DNA of 7,608 nt from Bacteroides sp. GTDB lineage: Bacteria > Bacteroidota > Bacteroidia > Bacteroidales > Bacteroidaceae. Where the stretch lies: NCBI GenBank assembly GCA_021204375.1, contig JAJPZL010000436.1:1-7608 (forward strand), in the 5' to 3' direction. Both the position numbers and the translations under genes were made by a program. Below the pieces are notes generated by a model. It ran no database searches and was not told the DNA's origin. It was given only the letters and a program-made list of their open reading frames with translations. Positions within the stretch are counted from its first letter, which is position 1, and every line of letters begins with the position of its first letter. Positions 1 to 6,328 of the stretch are shown one piece after another.

Positions 1-114
1 AAACATGGGTTCCGTGAGAGAATGGCTACAGAGAACGGACGCAGAGTCCTGGCATCACGCCGTGCAAAGGGTAGAAAAAAATTAACCGTATCTGACGAGT
101 ATAACGGAAAATAA
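1..114 (+). CDS. rpmH: Large ribosomal subunit protein bL34, 3' end (partial)
   Basis: The gene enters from the left edge already in frame and reads 37 codons to a TAA stop at 112-114. The visible residues begin [20 protein letters not shown] and continue with a lysine/arginine-rich RAKGRKKL block and a short tail, SDEYNGK. This matches the C-terminal two thirds of bL34, a small basic protein of the 50S subunit that binds 23S rRNA. Bacteroidota versions are about 50-53 residues and end in this kind of SDEYNGK tail, so roughly 15 N-terminal residues lie outside the window. The gene is followed directly by a strong intrinsic terminator, so it is probably not co-transcribed with the PASTA gene downstream. 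The identification is firm; only the start cannot be seen. Confidence 0.95.
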   Translation, partial: KHGFRERMATENGRRVLASRRAKGRKKLTVSDEYNGK

Positions 115-140
115 GTTTCTGAAATTCAATCGGATTAAAC

Positions 141-187
141 GAAAGAAGTGAAGGTTTTCAACAAAACTTTTACTTCTTTTGTTTTTT
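141..187 (+). terminator. Intrinsic (Rho-independent) terminator after rpmH
   Basis: An 18-pair stem joins 141-158 to 163-180 around the 4-base loop CAAC. All positions pair, three of them as G-U pairs (141-180, 150-171, 153-168). The right arm ends in TTTT, followed by G and a run of six T (182-187). This has the form of an efficient intrinsic terminator 26 bases after the rpmH stop. The stem is A/T-rich, which is unusual for a terminator but is offset by its length. Because the U-tract is on the + strand, the terminator serves rpmH. Confidence 0.88.
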
Positions 188-200
188 AGTACTATCTTTG
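168..200 (+). promoter_or_regulatory. Probable Bacteroidota sigma-ABfr promoter for the PASTA-rluD-ddl operon
   Basis: TATCTTTG at 193-200 fits the Bacteroidota -7 consensus TAnnTTTG exactly. It lies 25 bases before the ATG at 226, giving a predicted leader of only about 20 bases. A -33 element (TTG or TTTG) is not clear at the usual spacing; the best candidate is the T-rich TTTTAC at 168-173, about 19 bases upstream, inside the descending arm of the rpmH terminator. The position between a terminator and the first gene of a packed operon supports the call. The weak -33 half limits confidence. Confidence 0.55.
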
Positions 201-225
201 ATGTTAAATCTGAAGCTGGTAAAGT

Positions 226-885
226 ATGACGATAAAAGAGTTTTTCTCATTTAAAAAGAACAGATTTTTCTGGATCAACCTGGCTGCAATCCTTGTAGCG
301 GTCTGTCTTTCGTTCCTCATTGTTCTCAAATGGCTGGATGCTTACACCCGCCACGGCGAATCGGTAACCGTTCCTGACGTGAGCGGAATGAGCGTAAAAG
401 ATGCCAAAAAAATATTAAAAAACAAAAGTCTGGAATGCGCAATTTCCGACCCCATGTATGTAAAGGAGAAAGTACCCGGTATTATACTAGACCAGCGCCC
501 GGGTCAGGGGCAACGGGTCAAAAAGGGAAGGATCGTTCACCTCACCATCAATACCCTGAACGTACCACAGATGACCGTACCCGATGTAGCAGATAACAGC
601 TCCGTACGCCAGGCACAGGCCAAATTACTCGCTGCCGGTTTCCGGCTCACCGAGAACGAATTCATTACCGGTGAAAAGGATTGGGTATACGGCGTTAAAT
701 ATAACGGCCGCCAACTCTCCATCAACGAAAAAGTACCCACAGGAGCTACTTTAACCCTGCTGGTCGGCGACGGTATTCCCGAGCCGGAAGAGATCGACAG
801 CCTGTACGACAACAGCGAAGAGGTCTACCACAGAGAAGAGATACAACCCGTTGAAGGGGCCGCTACGGAAGACCCCTGGTTTTAA
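226..885 (+). CDS. Membrane-anchored protein with two PASTA domains
   Basis: The 219-residue product has a short basic N-terminus (residues 1-13), one hydrophobic segment (about 15-37), and an extracytoplasmic part with two PASTA repeats at about 45-109 and 115-182. The first repeat has the classic VPDVSGMS opening, the DQRPG turn, and the closing V..G..V.L.I strand. The second opens VPDVADNS, lacks the usual glycine, and has a divergent Q-x-P turn (YNGRQLSIN). The last 35 residues are acidic and probably disordered. PASTA domains are known from penicillin-binding proteins and Ser/Thr kinases, where they contact peptidoglycan or muropeptides; no kinase or transpeptidase domain is attached here. 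The gene starts the operon that includes ddl, so a cell-wall-associated role in the periplasm is a reasonable inference, but its molecular function is unknown. ATG 226 gives a complete N-terminal anchor and sits at the expected distance from the promoter. Confidence 0.9.
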   Translation: MTIKEFFSFKKNRFFWINLAAILVAVCLSFLIVLKWLDAYTRHGESVTVPDVSGMSVKDAKKILKNKSLECAISDPMYVKEKVPGIILDQRPGQGQRVKKGRIVHLTINTLNVPQMTVPDVADNSSVRQAQAKLLAAGFRLTENEFITGEKDWVYGVKYNGRQLSINEKVPTGATLTLLVGDGIPEPEEIDSLYDNSEEVYHREEIQPVEGAATEDPWF

Positions 886-905
886 GTTCCCCACTCACAC
901 AAATT

Positions 906-1973
906 ATGGACGCAACACACATACTACCTGATCTCTCCGGAGAAGAACCGGAGACCCTTGACGAAGACGATGCCCTGTATGAACACTTCCGGGTAGTAGT
1001 AGACAAAGGCCAATCCCTAGTCCGGGTAGATAAATACCTGTTCGAACGACTTGTAAACGCCTCCCGCAACCGTATACAAAAAGCAGCTGAATCCGGTTTT
1101 ATCCTGGCTAACGGAAAACCGGTAAAAAGCAGCTACAAAGTAAAACCCCTGGATGTACTTACCGTAATGATGGACCGTCCCCGTTACGACAATGAGATCA
1201 TCCCGGAAGATATCCCCCTGAATATTGTATACGAAGATAAGGACCTGATGGTTATTAATAAGCCGGCAGGCCTAGTCGTACATCCGGGATGCGGTAACTA
1301 CACCGGTACCTTAGTGAACGCCATCGCCTGGCACCTGAAAGACCACCCCTCTTACGATCCGAACGACCCGCAGGTGGGATTGGTCCATCGCATCGACAAA
1401 GACACTTCCGGACTCCTGGTAGTAGCCAAAACTCCGAATGCCAAGACCCACCTGGGAATCCAGTTCTTTAATAAAACCACCAAACGGACCTACCAGACCA
1501 TTGTATGGGGTACGGTAGAGCAGGACGAAGGCACCATTACCGGTAACATAGCCCGCCACCCCCGGGACAGAATGCAGATGGCTGTATTCTCCGACCCCGG
1601 AACAGGCAAACATGCCGTTACCCACTACAAAGTGCTGGAACGTTTGGGATATGTAACCCTGGTAGAGTGCAGGCTCGAAACAGGCCGTACCCATCAGATC
1701 CGTGTCCACATGAAACACATCGGGCATACCCTTTTCAACGACGCCCGTTACGGAGGCAACGAGATCCTTAAAGGAACACACTTCAGTAAATACAAACAGT
1801 TTGTCAATAACTGTTTCCATATATGTCCCAGACAGGCTCTTCATGCGCAGACACTGGGATTTATTCACCCTACCACAGGAAAAGAGATGTACTTTACCAC
1901 AGACATTCCCGAAGATATGAGCCAACTCATCATAAAATGGAGGGACTACATCAGTAACAGGAACGAACTATAA
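906..1973 (+). CDS. rluD: RluA/RluD-family 23S rRNA pseudouridine synthase
   Basis: The 355-residue protein converts uridine to pseudouridine in RNA. By similarity to RluD, the likely targets are the 23S rRNA helix 69 positions (1911/1915/1917, E. coli numbering). An acidic N-terminal extension (1-28) precedes an S4 RNA-binding domain (about 38-90, VDKYLFERLV...). The catalytic domain carries HRIDKDTSGL at 161-170, with D164 as the expected catalytic aspartate, and the family signature ETGRTHQIRVHM at 258-269. Length is slightly above E. coli RluD (326 residues) because of the acidic extension. The start at 906 follows the PASTA stop by 20 bases, and the next in-frame Met (residue 88) would remove the S4 domain. 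Membership in the RluA family with an S4 domain is secure. The exact target uridines are inferred, and RluC-like specificity cannot be excluded. Confidence 0.92.
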   Translation: MDATHILPDLSGEEPETLDEDDALYEHFRVVVDKGQSLVRVDKYLFERLVNASRNRIQKAAESGFILANGKPVKSSYKVKPLDVLTVMMDRPRYDNEIIPEDIPLNIVYEDKDLMVINKPAGLVVHPGCGNYTGTLVNAIAWHLKDHPSYDPNDPQVGLVHRIDKDTSGLLVVAKTPNAKTHLGIQFFNKTTKRTYQTIVWGTVEQDEGTITGNIARHPRDRMQMAVFSDPGTGKHAVTHYKVLERLGYVTLVECRLETGRTHQIRVHMKHIGHTLFNDARYGGNEILKGTHFSKYKQFVNNCFHICPRQALHAQTLGFIHPTTGKEMYFTTDIPEDMSQLIIKWRDYISNRNEL

Positions 1974-1989
1974 ACTACTTATCAGGTAT

Positions 1990-2985
1990 ATGGAAAAGAT
2001 TAAAAAGAACATAGCCATCATTGCCGGCGGAGACTCCTCCGAACTGGTAGTTTCCATGAAAAGCGCCTTAGGCATCTACTCATTCATCGACCCGGAAAAA
2101 TACAATCTTTATATTGTAGAGATGGAAGGGCCCCGCTGGGAAGTACGCCTGGCAGAAGACAGCTACATCCCCATAGACCGGAACGACTTCAGCTTCCGGA
2201 ACGAAGGCAAAAAGATCAAATTTGATTTTGCCTACATCACCATTCACGGCACACCCGGAGAGAACGGTATCCTACAGGGATATTTTGAGCTCATTGATCT
2301 TCCTTACTCCTCCTGCAATGTTTTCGCTTCCGCACTTACCTTCAATAAGTTTGCCTGCAACCAATACCTGAAAGGATATGGAGTAAGAATATCCGAATCC
2401 CTGATGATCCGGAAAGGCAGAACGATCACCGAAGACGAGGTGGTGGAGAAGATCGGACTACCATGCTTTATCAAACCCAACGAAGGAGGCTCCAGCTTCG
2501 GAGTGACCAAAGTAAAAACCCGGCAGCAGATCCTCCCCGCCATTGAAAAAGCCTTTAAGGAGGCAGACTCCGTTATGATCGAAGCCTTTATGCAGGGAAC
2601 CGAGATCACCTGTGGCTGCTATAAAACCCGCGAGAAAGAAGTAGTACTCCCCATCACCGAAGTAGTCAGTGAAAATGAGTTCTTTGATTTTGACGCCAAA
2701 TACAACGGCCAGGTAAGCGAGATCACCCCTGCCCGTATCTCCGAAAACCTGGCCCGCCGTGTACAGCAACTCACTTCCGCTATTTACGATATAATAGGAT
2801 GTTCAGGCCTTATCCGGATCGATTACATTATTACCGAAGGGGAGAAGATCGACCTGCTGGAGATCAATGCCACACCCGGTATGACCACAACCAGTCTCAT
2901 TCCTCAGCAGGTACGCGCTGCCGGACTTGATATCCGGGAGATGATGACAGAGATCATAGAGAACGAATTAGCCCACAAAAGATAA
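1990..2985 (+). CDS. ddl: D-alanine--D-alanine ligase
   Basis: This ATP-grasp enzyme (331 residues) joins two D-alanines in the cytoplasm to make the dipeptide end of the peptidoglycan stem peptide. The N-terminal domain begins IAIIAGGDSSELVVS, where E18 matches the first D-Ala-binding glutamate of DdlB. The ATP-grasp part shows the FIKPNEGGSSFGV loop (160-172), the omega loop ending DAKY (K237, Y238), R276/D278, the Mg ligands E291 and N293 in EINATPGM, and S302-L303. The Tyr at the DdlB Y216 position fits a D-Ala-D-Ala ligase rather than a VanA-type D-Ala-D-Lac ligase. GDSSE in place of the common GG(R/K)SSE is, as far as I recall, normal in Bacteroidales. The gene begins 16 bases after rluD and so is probably in the same transcript. 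Its presence suggests that the PASTA protein upstream is also tied to the cell wall. Confidence 0.94.
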   Translation: MEKIKKNIAIIAGGDSSELVVSMKSALGIYSFIDPEKYNLYIVEMEGPRWEVRLAEDSYIPIDRNDFSFRNEGKKIKFDFAYITIHGTPGENGILQGYFELIDLPYSSCNVFASALTFNKFACNQYLKGYGVRISESLMIRKGRTITEDEVVEKIGLPCFIKPNEGGSSFGVTKVKTRQQILPAIEKAFKEADSVMIEAFMQGTEITCGCYKTREKEVVLPITEVVSENEFFDFDAKYNGQVSEITPARISENLARRVQQLTSAIYDIIGCSGLIRIDYIITEGEKIDLLEINATPGMTTTSLIPQQVRAAGLDIREMMTEIIENELAHKR

Positions 2986-3019
2986 ACCGTTACAGCACAC
3001 TCAAAAGAAATTTACTGTT

Positions 3020-4171
3020 ATGGAAAATCAACATCAGTTTGACGAGATCCGTCCCTACCACGACGACGAACTACCTGCTATTTATGAAGAGCTGATCGGC
3101 GATCCGGATTTCCGGAAAGCTGTTCAATCCATTATGCCGCAGGTGCCCTTTGAAGCGATCGCCCGGAAAATGCGTACCTGCCGGACCAAACTCGAGTTCC
3201 AGAAAGCCTTTTGTTACGGAATATTATGGGACATTACCAAAAAATATGCAACCGGGCTCACACTGGACCACACAGCTGTCGGCGATAAGAGCAACTCCTA
3301 CACCTATATTTCCAACCACAGGGATATTATCCTGGACTCCGGTTTCCTCTCCATCCTTCTGTTAGATGAGGGAATGGATACCGTAGAGATCGCTATAGGA
3401 GACAACCTGCTTATCTATCCCTGGATCAAAAAGCTGGTACGTATCAACAAATCCTTTATCGTACAACGCACACTCACCATGCGCCAGATACTGGACTCTT
3501 CCGCACGTATGTCACGATACATCCATTACACCCTGACCGAAAAAAATCAATCCGTCTGGATCGCCCAACGGGAAGGAAGAGCCAAAGACTCCGACGACCG
3601 TACCCAGGAAAGCGTACTCAAAATGCTGGCTATGGGAGGAGAGGGCGAAATTATGGACCGGATAAAAGAGTTACGGATCGTTCCTTTGTCCCTCTCTTAC
3701 GAGTACGATCCCTGCGATTTCCTGAAAGCCAAAGAGTTCCAGCTCAAAAGAGACGATCCGGAGTACAAAAAGAGCCGGAAAGAAGACCTGCTCAATATGA
3801 AGACCGGCCTTTTCGGATACAAAGGCCATGTACACTTCCAGGTAGCCCCCTGTATCAACAACCAGCTGGAAACCCTGGACAGATCCCTCTCCAAAGCAGA
3901 ACTATACCCACAGATAGCCCGGCTTATCGACAACGGCATTCATAATAATTACCGGATCTACCCGTGTAATTATATTGCGTATGACAAGCTCCACTCCGGT
4001 AACCGGTTCGCAGCATACTACAACCCGGCAGAAAAAGATAAATTTGAAACCTATCTCTCCGGACAATTGGAGAAGATCGACCTGCCGGAAAAAGATATAC
4101 TCTTCTTAGAACAGAAATTGCTGGAGATGTATGCCAATCCCCTTATCAATTTTCTAAAAGCTACTGAATGA
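3020..4171 (+). CDS. PlsC-superfamily acyltransferase-like protein (glycerophospholipid acyltransferase family)
   Basis: This 383-residue protein resembles a Bacteroidales family usually annotated as 1-acylglycerol-3-phosphate or lysophospholipid acyltransferase. The supporting motifs are YISNHRDIILDS at 96-107, matching the acyltransferase motif I block, and WIAQREGRAKDSDD at 180-193, matching the substrate-binding block (E/R-G-x-R/A). The motif I spacing is odd: H100 to D106 has five residues between, where the canonical motif is HX4D; D102 directly follows H-R. I see no obvious membrane-spanning helix, so it is probably soluble or peripheral. The C-terminal third (about 220-383) is charged and matches no domain I recognise. 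It starts 34 bases after ddl, and its TGA stop overlaps the next ATG in ATGA (4168-4171), which suggests translational coupling. The substrate is unknown; acyl transfer to a lysophospholipid is an inference from the family. Confidence 0.8.
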   Translation: MENQHQFDEIRPYHDDELPAIYEELIGDPDFRKAVQSIMPQVPFEAIARKMRTCRTKLEFQKAFCYGILWDITKKYATGLTLDHTAVGDKSNSYTYISNHRDIILDSGFLSILLLDEGMDTVEIAIGDNLLIYPWIKKLVRINKSFIVQRTLTMRQILDSSARMSRYIHYTLTEKNQSVWIAQREGRAKDSDDRTQESVLKMLAMGGEGEIMDRIKELRIVPLSLSYEYDPCDFLKAKEFQLKRDDPEYKKSRKEDLLNMKTGLFGYKGHVHFQVAPCINNQLETLDRSLSKAELYPQIARLIDNGIHNNYRIYPCNYIAYDKLHSGNRFAAYYNPAEKDKFETYLSGQLEKIDLPEKDILFLEQKLLEMYANPLINFLKATE

Positions 4172-4830
4172 AAAGAGTACTGCCGATAGTCTATATAGTC
4201 TGTTCACTTTGGATAACCGCCTGCGGTAACGAAAGTGCAGCGATCTATCCGGCAGTACAACTGGAGTTTGTCACTCTTTCCACCGATCAAACAGAAGAGA
4301 TCCGGTACCTGAAACTCGACAAAGGAGAGACGCTCCGTATCCATACAGACCATACTGAACAGACCCTCTCCTCCTATACCGGAAAACAACGTGGAGTCAG
4401 TAATTTTGTAAAGCTTACAGAGAAGGGAGAAAAAGTGGCGGAGGTCTATTCATTTACCCCTATCGCTGCTTTAGCCCCTGTTCCGATACAATATACTAAT
4501 TATCCGGAGAACAGATCAGGAGCGGTCTCCCTGCAAAGTATATGGCTAAGCGGAGATTATATTAACCTCACCTTAGGCGTAGCTCCCGGAAAAGAGAACT
4601 CTATTCGTTTTATTCAGCAAAGTATGACCACGGAAGAGGAGAATACCACCGTTTCCCTGATGCTCTATTACGATAACGGAGACCTGTTCAATAATTACAG
4701 CCAGCGCACCTATGCCTCTATCCCGTTAGAAGGCTACAAAGAATATCCATCTCCCATACACATACAGGTAACGATCCTTACTTTCCGGGAAGGATTAAAA
4801 ACCTACCAATTTCTGTATGATCCTATATAA
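4168..4830 (+). CDS. NigD-like lipoprotein
   Basis: The 220-residue product has a lipoprotein signal peptide: a basic MKR start, a hydrophobic core (residues 4-18) and a lipobox ITAC with the modified cysteine at C19. The mature N-terminus CGNESA lacks the strong acidic or K-D/E signal that sends Bacteroidota lipoproteins to the cell surface, so a periplasm-facing anchor is more likely. The rest fits the NigD-like family, with an N-terminal OB-like strand region (about 30-105) and a C-terminal beta-sandwich (about 110-218), including the typical IWLSGDYINL at 125-134. NigD was named from the Prevotella nigrescens bacteriocin (nigrescin) operon, but most NigD-like proteins have no known function and none should be assumed here. 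The start overlaps the acyltransferase stop by 4 bases. The family assignment is from recalled sequence pattern. Confidence 0.8.
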   Translation: MKRVLPIVYIVCSLWITACGNESAAIYPAVQLEFVTLSTDQTEEIRYLKLDKGETLRIHTDHTEQTLSSYTGKQRGVSNFVKLTEKGEKVAEVYSFTPIAALAPVPIQYTNYPENRSGAVSLQSIWLSGDYINLTLGVAPGKENSIRFIQQSMTTEEENTTVSLMLYYDNGDLFNNYSQRTYASIPLEGYKEYPSPIHIQVTILTFREGLKTYQFLYDPI

Positions 4831-4897
4831 AAAGACCGATTTACATCTACCCGGAAACCGGTACTTCTGTACAGCCCTGTTCAGAAGAATTTCAAAC

Positions 4898-4910
4898 AGG
4901 CCGGAGGCCT
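4898..4910. repeat. Short hairpin with core GCCGGAGGC, copy 1
   Basis: A 5-bp stem AGGCC/GGCCT closes a GGA loop. The central nine bases are identical to those of the hairpin at 5196-5208, about 300 bases away, although the outer stem pair differs (A-T here, G-C at the first position there). Shared core and loop with changed flanking pairs suggest a repeat family rather than chance. Confidence 0.6.
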
Positions 4911-5062
4911 ACTATGTGTCAGGACCTGGCAACGCCAGGGTTTATGGGATTATCAAAGATTGCGTACTGTAGGTGCAGTATATAAACAGTATGAATAGCT
5001 CCTTTAACGGATAACAAATAAAACAAGGACGAAGAGCGGACAACAGGTCCGCAAAGTAATAA

Positions 5063-5085
5063 CATCGGGAGAACATCTCCCGATG
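5063..5085. repeat. Perfect 10-bp inverted repeat, strongest hairpin in the cluster
   Basis: CATCGGGAGA pairs without mismatch to TCTCCCGATG around the 3-base loop ACA. It is the longest perfect stem of the cluster and would fold on either strand. No T-run follows on the + strand (AACCTATAAA) or on the - strand, so it is not a standard intrinsic terminator. It could still halt exonucleases at a transcript 3' end. It lies midway between the converging operons. Confidence 0.8.
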
Positions 5086-5195
5086 AACCTATAAACCTAA
5101 AAGAACTATTCTAAACGTTTTTAGTTAAGTCCTGAAAGGACAATCGATCCTAGCCAAGTACGGTAGTGCTGGGTATCAAACAGTTAATTCATGGA

Positions 5196-5208
5196 GTGCC
5201 GGAGGCAC
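5196..5208. repeat. Short hairpin with core GCCGGAGGC, copy 2
   Basis: GTGCC/GGCAC closes a GGA loop and shares its nine-base core with the hairpin at 4898-4910. It is preceded by ATGGA and followed by GATACAAAACAACC. A similar small hairpin with a purine loop (GTCCT-GAA-AGGAC, 5129-5141) lies 54 bases upstream, so the two may form one repeat unit. Confidence 0.6.
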
Positions 5209-5333
5209 GATACAAAACAACCGGACAGGGTACTGTCGTCCCGGCACAATTTAAAAGGCTGATATATAAATGCCCGGCACTACTGTACTGGGCCAGGATC
5301 TGACGCTGCTTTACAGCTTAACTATTCTCTTTT

Positions 5334-6293
5334 TTACTTCTCCAATCCCTCTATCATCCGTTTAAGCACTACTGTCGCAGAGATCTCCCGGTTAGCCGCT
5401 TCGGGGATAACAATGGATCGGTCACACTCGATCACCTCATCCGATACGATCATATTACGACGTACCGGCAGACAGTGCATAAAAAAAGCATTATCCGTAC
5501 AAGCCATCTGCCCGGAAGAGACGGTCCACGAACGATCGGTACTTAACACCCGGCCGTAATTCTCCCCCGTATAAGCACCCCAGCTCTTGGCATAAATAAA
5601 ATCAGCCCCTTCAAAAGCTTTACGCTGGTCATATTCCACCTTCGCCCTGCCCACAAATTTAGGATCCAGCTCATACCCTTCCGGATGAGTAATGACAAAG
5701 TCATAATCGGTCGTATTCATCCATTCGGCAAACGAATTAGGTACCGCCTGCGGAAGCGGCCTCGGGTGCGGAGCCCAGGTAAGGACCACTTTCGGACGCT
5801 CTTTCGTTTTATACTCCTCAATGGTGATCAGATCTGCAAAACTTTGTAACGGATGACGGGTAGCAGCCTCCATAGAGAAGACAGGCCGGCCCGAATATTT
5901 GGTAAACTGGTTCAGGATAACCTCGTTGTAATCAAACTCCCGGTCCTCAAAGCGGGCAAACGAGCGAACCCCTATGATATCACAATAAGAGCCCATCACA
6001 GGAATAGCCTCCAGAATATGCTCCTGTTTATCCCCGGCCATGATCACCCCCCGTTCGGTCTCCAGCTTCCAGGCCCCCTGGTTGATATCGAGCACCATTA
6101 CATTCATACCCAGGTTAAAAGCCGCCTTCTGAGTGCTAAGCCGGGTACGCAAACTCGAATTAAAGAAAATCATCATCAGGGTTTTATTTCTCCCCAGTTC
6201 ACTATATTTAAACCTGTCCTTCTTAATTTCAAACGCTTCGGCCAGGGCAGATCTCAGATCCCCCAGGTCCTGTACACAGGTAAACTGTTTCAT
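5334..6293 (-). CDS. argF': N-succinylornithine carbamoyltransferase (ArgF')
   Basis: The 319-residue enzyme transfers the carbamoyl group of carbamoyl phosphate to an acylated ornithine, giving acylcitrulline in the arginine pathway of Bacteroidales. The carbamoyl-phosphate site is clear: SLRTR at 47-51, R110, HPLQ at 147-150 and HCLPVRR at 273-279. W75 in INQGAWKLE and K236 in YAKSW fit the SOTCase/AOTCase branch rather than ordinary ornithine carbamoyltransferase. Overall it reads very close to the Bacteroides fragilis enzyme as I remember it, with the same numbering. One key residue differs: the GDKPEH stretch, whose proline 90 sets succinyl specificity, reads GDKQEH here (Q90, codon CAG); the acetyl-specific enzyme has Glu at that place. 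Succinylornithine is still the likeliest substrate, but that is less certain than the family. The gene lies 35 bases after proA on the same strand and is probably co-transcribed with it. Confidence 0.93.
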   Translation of the reverse strand: MKQFTCVQDLGDLRSALAEAFEIKKDRFKYSELGRNKTLMMIFFNSSLRTRLSTQKAAFNLGMNVMVLDINQGAWKLETERGVIMAGDKQEHILEAIPVMGSYCDIIGVRSFARFEDREFDYNEVILNQFTKYSGRPVFSMEAATRHPLQSFADLITIEEYKTKERPKVVLTWAPHPRPLPQAVPNSFAEWMNTTDYDFVITHPEGYELDPKFVGRAKVEYDQRKAFEGADFIYAKSWGAYTGENYGRVLSTDRSWTVSSGQMACTDNAFFMHCLPVRRNMIVSDEVIECDRSIVIPEAANREISATVVLKRMIEGLEK

Positions 6294-6328
6294 ATACTCA
6301 ATTATTTTATCGGGTTTATGTCTTCCAC

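Larger units (their letters stand above)
4849..5320. repeat. Hairpin cluster filling the intergenic region between converging operons
   Basis: No plausible gene lies in 4831-5333. The stretch holds a series of short inverted repeats: 4851-4861 (CCGG/CCGG, loop AAA), 4864-4887 (CTTCTG/CAGAAG with inner pairs), 4898-4910 (AGGCC/GGCCT, GGA), 4925-4939 (CCTGGC/GCCAGG, AAC), 4965-4980 (TACTG/CAGTA), 5036-5052 (GCGGAC/GTCCGC, AACAG), 5063-5085 (10 bp, ACA), 5111-5124 (CTAAA/TTTAG, CGTT), 5129-5141 (GTCCT/AGGAC, GAA), 5149-5173 (CCTAGC/GCTGGG, one G-U), 5196-5208 (GTGCC/GGCAC, GGA), 5224-5237 (GACAG/CTGTC, GGTA) and 5305-5317 (GCTG/CAGC). CCCGGCAC also occurs twice directly, at 5240-5247 and 5273-5280. 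Candidates are a REP/BIME-type dispersed repeat, a structured RNA, or mRNA 3'-end structures for both operons. I cannot tell which strand is functional. No hairpin has a good U-tract, so no standard terminator is called. Confidence 0.6.

Noticed and set aside
1311..1925. 204-codon open frame on the - strand inside rluD
   Set aside because: It is antisense to a secure RluD-family gene, has no recognisable domain, and results from codon bias of the true frame.
2458..2769. 103-codon open frame on the - strand inside ddl
   Set aside because: It is antisense to the ATP-grasp core of ddl and resembles no known protein.
4849..5320. Possible CRISPR array or tRNA/rRNA fragment
   Set aside because: The hairpins differ in sequence and spacing, so there are no regular direct repeats, and no cloverleaf or rRNA landmark is visible.
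5305..5336. Possible + strand terminator: GCTG/CAGC stem followed by a T-rich stretch
   Set aside because: The stem is only 4 bp, and the T-run starts about 11 bases after it and overlaps the argF' stop region, so it is too weak to call.
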